DNA from: RGIG3701 sp017403345
GTDB lineage: Bacteria > Planctomycetota > Planctomycetia > Pirellulales > Thermoguttaceae
Direction: 5' to 3'
DNA length: 14,591 nucleotides
NCBI GenBank assembly: GCA_017403345.1
Contig: JAFQOH010000002.1
Span: forward strand, 1 to 14,591
Below the pieces are notes generated by a model, which had not been told where the DNA came from, did no database searches, and worked only from the letters and a program-made list of their open reading frames with translations. A program made the position numbers and the translations under genes. Below are positions 1 to 5,291 of the stretch, piece after piece. How positions within the stretch are numbered: the first letter of the stretch is position 1; each line of letters begins with the position of its first letter.

Positions 1-106
1 AGACGCACCGCCTCCCAAAAGCGACGCGGGACGCGCCGCCTCCCAAAAGCGATGCGAGACGCACCGCCTCCCAAAAGCAACGCGAGACGCGCCGCCTCCC
101 AAACTG
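1..106. repeat. 28-bp tandem repeat array (about 3.7 units)
   Basis: Units of 28 bp built on GCGACGCGAGACGCG followed by CCGCCTCCCAAAA. There is a partial unit at 1-20, full units at 21-48 and 49-76, and a last one from 77 that runs into AAACTGG. Units differ by single substitutions (gcgacg, gcgatg, gcaacg). There are no spacers, so this is not a CRISPR array. Two further units lie at 2851-2906, in front of a copy of the same downstream sequence. The array probably continues upstream of the window. Open frames across it are an effect of its high GC content. Confidence 0.85.
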
Positions 107-198
107 GCTGCCCGTCATGTCGCCGCGACCGTGAGGAAGGAACATCTTGAAAGTTGTTCCTCCCTCAGACTCCCTCTTCAAGAACTTTTTAAACTGTT
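81..198. repeat. Dispersed repeat, copy 1 (118 bp, hairpin-bearing)
   Basis: Positions 81-198 match 2883-3000 with one difference that I can find (A at 128, G at 2930). The core holds an imperfect inverted repeat: 132-144 pairs with 155-167 (12 of 13 positions) around a 10-nt loop. An alternative pairing joins TCTTGAA (145-151) to TTCAAGA (177-183). After 198 both copies enter T-rich DNA and diverge. There is no transposase and no convincing gene. A dispersed non-autonomous palindromic element is one reading, a duplicated regulatory or terminator-like unit another. Confidence 0.8.
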
Positions 199-237
199 TT
201 TGTTTTTTCGTTTTTTCGTTTTTTTTCCGAGTACGGG

Positions 238-266
238 TTGACTTTTTTATCCTGCGCGAGTATAAT
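238..266 (+). promoter_or_regulatory. Sigma-70-type promoter for the propeller/cytochrome gene
   Basis: TTGACT at 238-243 and a perfect TATAAT at 261-266 are separated by 17 bp. The start of transcription would fall near 273, giving a leader of about 68 nt before the ATG at 341. It lies immediately after dispersed-repeat copy 1. Confidence 0.8.
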
Positions 267-340
267 GACAGCTGGTTTTGTTTGAAACTTCAACCGTCCG
301 TTTTTTTTCGGACGCTCACCCCTTGCCCTCCGGTCTTTCC

Positions 341-2512
341 ATGAAAAAAAATCCCGTTTTGCATATCGTGACGCGATCCTCTCGTACGCCTCGGATCCTG
401 CGTCTGTTTCTTTTTGCCTTCATGCTGGGGCTCACCGTGTTTTGCCTGTCGGTTTCGACAGCTTCGGAAAATGCGGAAGCCTCCAACAGGGCACTGTTTG
501 CTGATTCTGCCCCAGTTCCTAAAAGCGAACCGGCGGTAAACGCTCCGGAAACGGAGGGGGAGAGGGAACGCAAGAAAGAAAACGCGTCGTATCTCGGTCC
601 GGAAACGATGCTTTTCGTGTCGGAGAATGAACTCTGCGTCATGGAACTGGATGCGAAACGGCTGGATTTCTTTTCTCTCGAAACACAGAAGACCGTCCAC
701 TCGCTTTCTCTTGCACAGACGCCAAATCAGATGATCCGGGCCGGAAACCGTCTTTTCGTTGCGTGCGGTTACCTGAACGGCGAGGTCCTCGAGATCGAGA
801 TGAACTCACGCAAGATCGTGCGCCGCTGGACCGGGATGCACTCGCCGTGGGGGATGGCTTACGCTGAAAAGCGCGGCCTGCTTTACGTGGGACGGCGTTT
901 CCACAGTGACGTTCTGATCCTGGACATCGACCAGTCGGGCTCCGTAAAAAACGGCACGGAAACGGCGGGTGAAACGGCGGGTGAAACGGCAGGTGAAACG
1001 GCAGGTGAAACGGCGGGTGAAACGGCGGGTGAAACGGCGGGTGAAACGGTGATCCCGTACGAGACGGTGCTGAAAAAGACGCTCCCCGTGGTGCGCGAGC
1101 CGGTCTCAATGGCGATCCTTCCGGATGAGTCGGCGGTCTTCATCGCGAATCTGCTTCCGCTTTCCCGTTCCAACGGCTCGACGGTCTCGTGCTGTTTCAG
1201 CATTCTGGACACCGAGTCGGAAACGGTCACTCACCGTCAGCTTCCGGACGGCTGCGGGAGTCTGCGCGACATCACGGTCTCCCCGGACGGGCAGTACGTT
1301 TTCATGGTCCACACGCACGGAAATCACCGTACGATCACCTCCCAGCTCTTCGGCGGCTGGACGAACCGGAACGGCTTCACGATCTTTGACCGAAAGCGAA
1401 ACGGCACGTGCACGTACTTGATCGACGACTTCCAGCAGGGGCTGACGAATCCGTGGTGCATCCGCGTTTCCCCGGACGGAAAACTCCTTGCGATCGCGAT
1501 TGGCGGGAATCGTGAGGTCGGGTTCATCGGCATCGAGGAACTCATCGAGCGTATGGACCGCGGCATGAACACGACGAGTCCGGATTTCATTTTCTTCTTC
1601 GGCGTCGGATCCTTCACACCGACGCTCACGCGGGTGAAAGTTCCGGAACTCTCCGGGATCCACGCCCTTGCGATGAGCGAAACGCGGACCGTCGTCGGCG
1701 GGTACTTCAGCGACACGCTCGCCGTTTTTCCGCGTGTGGACGCTCCGGAACGCGTGAATGTCACCTCCAACGGCATAAAATGGCAGACTGCGCTCGGAAT
1801 GACGGAAACGACGCCGAAGATCCTGCCTCTCGGTCCGCCTCCAGTCATGGACTCCGTGCGGCGCGGAATGAAGGACTTTTTCGACGGTGAACGCGCACTG
1901 GAACACTGGCACTCGTGCGTCACCTGCCATCCCGATGCCCGTGTGGACGGCATGAACTGGGATCTGCTCAATGACGGAGTCGAAAATCCGAAAAACTCCA
2001 AGAGTATGCTCTACGCGCACTTCACGCCGCCGAACATGATCACCGGGGTGCGCGAAAACGGCGAAACCGCGACTCGCGCCGGCTTCATCCACATACACTT
2101 CAAGAAAATGACGGAACCTGAATACTGCGACGTGGACGAGTACCTGAAGTCTCTGAGACCCGTCCCTGGGATCGCGCTAGATCCGGACGGCTCGCTCTCC
2201 GAATCCGCTCGGCGCGGAAAACGACTTTTCTTCAGCCCCAAGACCGGCTGCTCGAGCTGCCACCACGGTGAGTACTTCACCGACATGAAAATGCACGACG
2301 TCGGAACGCAGAACGAGGTCGATTTCGACGGTTTCTTCGACACTCCAACGCTCATCGAGACTTTCCGGACGGCTCCGTACCTGCACGACGGACGCTACCT
2401 GACGCTGGAGGAACTCCTCTGGGAAGGACGACACGGTGAGACTGACGGGAATTTCGAGAAACTTAGCGAACAGGAACGCGCGGACCTGATCGAGTACCTG
2501 CTCTCGCTCTGA
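341..2512 (+). CDS. Secreted beta-propeller / di-haem cytochrome c peroxidase-like protein
   Basis: A 723-aa protein. The ATG at 341 is preferred over an in-frame TTG at 278 because it gives a clean signal peptide (basic MKKNP... start, hydrophobic LFLFAFMLGLTVFCL, then polar sequence), and the TTG lies only a few bases after the predicted transcription start. No clear Shine-Dalgarno is visible. Residues about 85-490 resemble a YncE-like propeller with repeated blade motifs (VSPDGQYVF, VSPDGKLLA). The C-terminal third has two haem c motifs, CVTCH (526-530) and CSSCH (637-641), followed by HDVGT, FDTPTL and TAPYLHDGRYLTLEE, as in the MauG/bacterial cytochrome c peroxidase family. It is probably a periplasmic electron-transfer or peroxide-handling protein; its substrate is unknown. 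An in-frame ETAG repeat interrupts the propeller at residues 207-237. The gene stands alone and faces the permease convergently. Confidence 0.85.
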   Translation: MKKNPVLHIVTRSSRTPRILRLFLFAFMLGLTVFCLSVSTASENAEASNRALFADSAPVPKSEPAVNAPETEGERERKKENASYLGPETMLFVSENELCVMELDAKRLDFFSLETQKTVHSLSLAQTPNQMIRAGNRLFVACGYLNGEVLEIEMNSRKIVRRWTGMHSPWGMAYAEKRGLLYVGRRFHSDVLILDIDQSGSVKNGTETAGETAGETAGETAGETAGETAGETAGETVIPYETVLKKTLPVVREPVSMAILPDESAVFIANLLPLSRSNGSTVSCCFSILDTESETVTHRQLPDGCGSLRDITVSPDGQYVFMVHTHGNHRTITSQLFGGWTNRNGFTIFDRKRNGTCTYLIDDFQQGLTNPWCIRVSPDGKLLAIAIGGNREVGFIGIEELIERMDRGMNTTSPDFIFFFGVGSFTPTLTRVKVPELSGIHALAMSETRTVVGGYFSDTLAVFPRVDAPERVNVTSNGIKWQTALGMTETTPKILPLGPPPVMDSVRRGMKDFFDGERALEHWHSCVTCHPDARVDGMNWDLLNDGVENPKNSKSMLYAHFTPPNMITGVRENGETATRAGFIHIHFKKMTEPEYCDVDEYLKSLRPVPGIALDPDGSLSESARRGKRLFFSPKTGCSSCHHGEYFTDMKMHDVGTQNEVDFDGFFDTPTLIETFRTAPYLHDGRYLTLEELLWEGRHGETDGNFEKLSEQERADLIEYLLSL
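959..1050 (+). repeat. 12-bp in-frame tandem repeat (ETAG)7 in the propeller gene
   Basis: Seven units of GAAACGGCGGGT (two read GAAACGGCAGGT) from 959 to 1042, then a decayed unit. Each encodes Glu-Thr-Ala-Gly, so copy changes stay in frame. It lies in a loop of the predicted propeller. Confidence 0.95.
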
Positions 2513-2768
2513 GCGCGTTTTCGCTGGACTTCCGGAGGACGGATCTTTTGGGGCTCTTCTGGAAAGTGCGTACCGATCCAGGTTTTGAGCTCACCACTGA
2601 GAGCACTGAAAAGACGCAGATGGATTTTAAAATTAAAAATTTGTTCGAGCCGTCTTTTTTACTGCTTTGGGGATCAAGATCCGTGTTTCTCTGTGTGTTT
2701 TCAGTGTATTCAGTGGTAAAACTGGTACGCAGTTCCCGGATGGACCTCTTTGAGACGCGAAAAATAGA
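2513..2768. repeat. Intergenic repeat island with imperfect inverted repeat, copy A
   Basis: Positions 2593-2620 and 2690-2717 form a 28-nt imperfect inverted repeat (23 of 28 positions by my alignment) starting ACCACTGA and built from CACTGAAAA-type words. The left arm also matches 10567-10594 in the opposite orientation at 26 of 28 positions. Sequence beyond the right arm (GGTACGCAG, CCGGATGGAC) is likewise echoed near 10613-10637. Short open frames here give TTE/STE-rich peptides that look like read-through of the repeat, not genes. No promoter or RNA gene was recognised. Confidence 0.7.
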
Positions 2769-2810
2769 AAAAGCACGAAAAAACGCAAATTTCAGTTTTT
2801 TCGTGCTTTT
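2769..2810. terminator. Perfect 16-bp hairpin, likely bidirectional terminator
   Basis: The arms 2769-2784 (AAAAGCACGAAAAAAC) and 2795-2810 are exactly complementary around a 10-nt loop, with A-runs on one side and T-runs on the other. It lies between the convergent propeller and permease genes, 257 nt after the propeller stop and 327 nt after the permease stop. Those distances are long for a terminator, so it may also belong to the repeat island. Confidence 0.55.
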
Positions 2811-2850
2811 CGTGGTTAAAATTTGGCGAAAGGGCCCACGCGCGTGAAAA

Positions 2851-3000
2851 GCGACGCGAGACGCGCCGCCTCCCAAAAGCGACGCGAGACGCGCCGCCTC
2901 CCAAACTGGCTGCCCGTCATGTCGCCGCGGCCGTGAGGAAGGAACATCTTGAAAGTTGTTCCTCCCTCAGACTCCCTCTTCAAGAACTTTTTAAACTGTT
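2851..3000. repeat. Dispersed repeat, copy 2 (two 28-bp units plus 118-bp core)
   Basis: Two 28-bp units (2851-2878, 2879-2906) lead into the sequence shared with 81-198. The hairpin of copy 1 is conserved at about 2934-2969. T-rich DNA and the words CCGTGAAATCCGTGTCA (3039-3055) and CCTTTTTTC follow, and both reappear in altered form near 10506-10543. Here the element sits downstream of two genes instead of upstream of a promoter. Nothing else was recognised between 3000 and the permease stop at 3137. Confidence 0.8.
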
Positions 3001-3136
3001 GTTGTGCTTTTTTGTTTTTTTTCGTGCTTTTCGTGTTCCGTGAAATCCGTGTCAGGGGACGTTCACAGCCTTTTTTCATTGCGTACGGGCACTCTGCCGG
3101 TTCTGGACCCGTTTCAGCTCTCACGGAAAATGGAGA

Positions 3137-4612
3137 TCAAAGCTCCTGGATCTCAAAACCCGCCTCCTCGACCGCGCGGATGACCTCCTCCGGAAGTGCG
3201 GGACCGGAAACCGCGGCAAGCGACTCCGAAAGACTGACGCGCACCTCTTCCGCACCGGGAACGGATCGGATCGATCTTTCAACGAAATTCCTGCAGTGAC
3301 TGCACGTCATGCCGTTTACGCGGTAGTGTCGAACTGTGGGTACGTTTGGGTCTTGGTTTTCGTTTACGTTTACGTTTTCGTTTACGTTTTCGTTTACGTT
3401 TTCGTTCATTTCTTTTCCTTTCATTGGAAGGTTTTCGGGGACTTCTTTCGGGGAAAGTGCATCATCCCGGTGAAAGCAGAGCGCGTTCAGGAGCAAAAGG
3501 ACCAAAAGTGCCGCACACGCCGTCTTCACCCACCCCGTCAGACCGCAGCAGTACGGAGAACAGCACGGAGAGACTGGAGATGCGGGAGAGACTGGAGATG
3601 CAGATACCGCGGGATCCAGCATGAACCATTCCGGCGGACAGAACGCGTCGATGACCAGACCGGAAACGAGGGCGCCGAGAAAAATGGAGAAAAGGTAAAT
3701 GGCGAGCGTTCTGCGTCCGAGGACCTTGCCCACGAGGAGCATCGCGGCTGCGTTCGTCGCGGGTCCCGCCATCAGCAAAACGAATGCTGCGCCCGGAGAG
3801 ACGCCTTTTGCGATGAGTGCCGCTGCAATGGGGATCGAGCCAGTCGCACAGACGTACATCGGGACGGCTAAAAGAAGGATCGCGAGCATTCCGAGAAGCG
3901 GAGTCTGTGCCGAAAGCGACGCCAGCGCTCCGTCTGGAACCAGCACCGTGATCCCTGCCGCAATGACCAGACCAAGCGTCAGCCATTTCCCAACGTCCTG
4001 CATCATCTCGACGAGGCCGTAGTGCAGCGCGATGCCGATCTTGCGCAAAAAGGAAACGCCGCGCAAAGCGTCTTCCTGCGCGGTCTCTGACGCTTTTTTC
4101 TGCGCATTTTTCGAGGGTGCGTCTTTTGCAGAGGCGTCTTTTGCAGAGGCGTCTTTTGCAGAGGCGTCTTTTTCAGAGGCGTCTTTTGCAGAGGCGTCTT
4201 CCGGGACGAGCAGATTCACGAGCGAGCCGCCGAGGAGCCCGGTCAAAAATGCCGTCAGGGGACGGATGACTGCAAATGGAAGTCCAAGAAGCGCCCACGT
4301 CGCGAGGATGGAGTCCACGCCGGTCTGGGGAGTCGAAATGAGAAAAGAGACGGATGCACCGCGCGACGCACCATCTTTCCGAAGTCCCATTCCCGTCGGA
4401 ATGACGCCGCAGGAGCAAAGCGGAAGCGGTACGCCAAACACTGCCGCCCCCAAAACCGAACGAAAATTCCTTCCCGACAAAAATTTTCGGCAGACCCGTC
4501 CCGGAACGAAAACGTGGAGGACTCCAGCCGCCAAAAAACCAAAAAGAAGCCAGGGCGCCATCTCCAAAAGAAGCGCCAAAAGTGCATGAAAAAATGCAGT
4601 TAGTGCGTTCAT
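3137..4612 (-). CDS. SO_0444-family Cu/Zn efflux permease with C-terminal HMA domain
   Basis: A 491-aa inner-membrane protein. The start at 4612 (MNALTAFFHALL) is preceded by AGAGGGAA at a suitable distance; a longer frame upstream overlaps the nrdG 3' end and lacks membrane-protein character. It is built of hydrophobic helices with LPLCSCGVIPTG (Cys66 and Cys68) and STPQTGVDS, a second helical block with ATGSIPIAAALIAKG and LMAGPATNAA, a cysteine cluster (CCSPYCCG), then an HMA metal-binding domain with GMTCSHC (Cys437, Cys440) ending at FEIQEL. This order matches SO_0444-type members of the ArsP_1/DUF318 permeases, proposed to export copper or zinc. Two linkers carry in-frame tandem repeats, Ala-Lys-Asp-Ala-Ser between the helical blocks and Asn-Val-Asn-Glu before HMA. 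A terminator separates it from nrdG. The metal and direction of transport are inferred from the family. Confidence 0.85.
   Translation of the reverse strand: MNALTAFFHALLALLLEMAPWLLFGFLAAGVLHVFVPGRVCRKFLSGRNFRSVLGAAVFGVPLPLCSCGVIPTGMGLRKDGASRGASVSFLISTPQTGVDSILATWALLGLPFAVIRPLTAFLTGLLGGSLVNLLVPEDASAKDASEKDASAKDASAKDASAKDAPSKNAQKKASETAQEDALRGVSFLRKIGIALHYGLVEMMQDVGKWLTLGLVIAAGITVLVPDGALASLSAQTPLLGMLAILLLAVPMYVCATGSIPIAAALIAKGVSPGAAFVLLMAGPATNAAAMLLVGKVLGRRTLAIYLFSIFLGALVSGLVIDAFCPPEWFMLDPAVSASPVSPASPVSPCCSPYCCGLTGWVKTACAALLVLLLLNALCFHRDDALSPKEVPENLPMKGKEMNENVNENVNENVNVNENQDPNVPTVRHYRVNGMTCSHCRNFVERSIRSVPGAEEVRVSLSESLAAVSGPALPEEVIRAVEEAGFEIQEL
3355..3408 (-). repeat. 12-bp in-frame tandem repeat (NENV) before the HMA domain
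   Basis: Repeats of GTTTACGTTTTC (plus strand), with one 6-bp register change, encode an Asn-Glu-Asn-Val run at about residues 402-419 of the permease. This is a hydrophilic spacer between the last membrane segment and the metal-binding domain. Confidence 0.9.
4119..4201 (-). repeat. 15-bp in-frame tandem repeat (AKDAS) in the permease loop
   Basis: About 5.5 units of GCGTCTTTTGCAGAG (plus strand; one unit has TTTTTTCAG) encode Ala/Glu-Lys-Asp-Ala-Ser blocks at about residues 138-165. The run forms a charged loop between the two helical halves. Confidence 0.95.
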
Positions 4613-4627
4613 GGGAAAATTCCCTCT

Positions 4628-4661
4628 AAAAAAATCGGCCAAAGGGGTCGATCCGGCCGAT
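4628..4661 (-). terminator. Rho-independent terminator after nrdG
   Basis: Read on the minus strand, ATCGGCC (4661-4655) pairs with GGCCGAT (4640-4634) around a 14-nt loop and is followed by a run of seven T. It lies 68 nt after the nrdG stop and just before the permease ribosome-binding site. It should reduce read-through from the dcd-nrdD-nrdG operon. No convincing separate permease promoter was found. Confidence 0.65.
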
Positions 4662-4728
4662 GAGTTTTTCTGCCTTCCTGCTTGAAAGATCCCGGAGTCT
4701 GGAGGAACTTGGGATCTGGGTGACTTCG

Positions 4729-5220
4729 TCAGGAGAGCGTGTGTACGGAGTGCATCAGAAGCGAAAGCGCGACGTTGACCAGCCGCTGATTCGAGGAACC
4801 GCGGAAGCGCGTCTGGTAACTGCGGAGCTCCTGAAGAAACGGGCCGTCCACGATGATGTCCGACTCCGCGATCAGAGAATTCCACTCAGGCCGGTGCGCC
4901 TCCAGCAGCTTCTCAAACGTCCATCCAGAGTACGTCACGACGTCCAGTCCCATGCGGTGACACTCGCGCGCGATCGGCAGAAGCTCTTCCGCCTGCAGGA
5001 ACGGTTCGCCGCCGGAAAACGTGACTCCGGAAAGAAGCGGATCTTTCCGGATCTGCTCTAGGATCTCCTCGGCACTCATGAGCGTTCCGCCCTGCAGACA
5101 CTGCGTCTGCGGATTGTGGCAGCCCGGGCAATTGTGCGGACAGCCCTGCGTGAAGATCACGAAACGGATCCCCGGTCCGTCCGCGATCGATTCCTGAATG
5201 ATGCCTGCAACTCGAATCAT
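4729..5220 (-). CDS. nrdG: Anaerobic ribonucleotide reductase-activating protein (radical SAM)
   Basis: A 163-aa protein, usual length for NrdG. CPHNCPGC near residues 27-34 is the CX3CX2C cluster motif that binds the [4Fe-4S] centre and S-adenosylmethionine. GIRFVIFTQGCPHNCPGCHN, SGGEPFLQ and the late DGPF motif are all characteristic. It cleaves S-adenosylmethionine reductively to generate the glycyl radical on NrdD. The ATG at 5220 is preceded by an AGGGG-type Shine-Dalgarno. It follows nrdD by 71 nt on the same strand, the standard arrangement, and is followed by a terminator. I see nothing missing from the active-site motifs. Confidence 0.95.
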   Translation of the reverse strand: MIRVAGIIQESIADGPGIRFVIFTQGCPHNCPGCHNPQTQCLQGGTLMSAEEILEQIRKDPLLSGVTFSGGEPFLQAEELLPIARECHRMGLDVVTYSGWTFEKLLEAHRPEWNSLIAESDIIVDGPFLQELRSYQTRFRGSSNQRLVNVALSLLMHSVHTLS

Positions 5221-5291
5221 TTCACTTTTCCCCTGAATTTGATGCGAATTTCTTTTAATTTTCCCCAGTGACGGTTTCCCTAAGATCCCGG

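Noticed and set aside
1..106. CRISPR array
   Set aside because: The 28-bp units are directly adjacent with no spacers, and no cas gene is present.
147..344. Small protein MKVVPPSDSLFKN... (also at 2949)
   Set aside because: Both copies lie inside the dispersed repeat, start at TTG in the hairpin loop, and run into unrelated T-rich sequence after the shared part.
639..1109. Minus-strand proline/histidine-rich protein (FHPP repeats) opposite the propeller gene
   Set aside because: It is the antisense translation of the ETAG repeat within a well-supported secreted protein gene.
2548..2904. Small proteins such as TTE/STK- or HEKHE-containing frames at 2548-2904
   Set aside because: They translate the palindromic repeat island and the 28-bp units, change frame with repeat boundaries and have no supporting ribosome-binding sites.
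4613..4885. N-terminal 91-residue extension of the permease
   Set aside because: It overlaps the nrdG 3' end and terminator in another frame, is not membrane-like, and the ATG at 4612 has a good ribosome-binding site.
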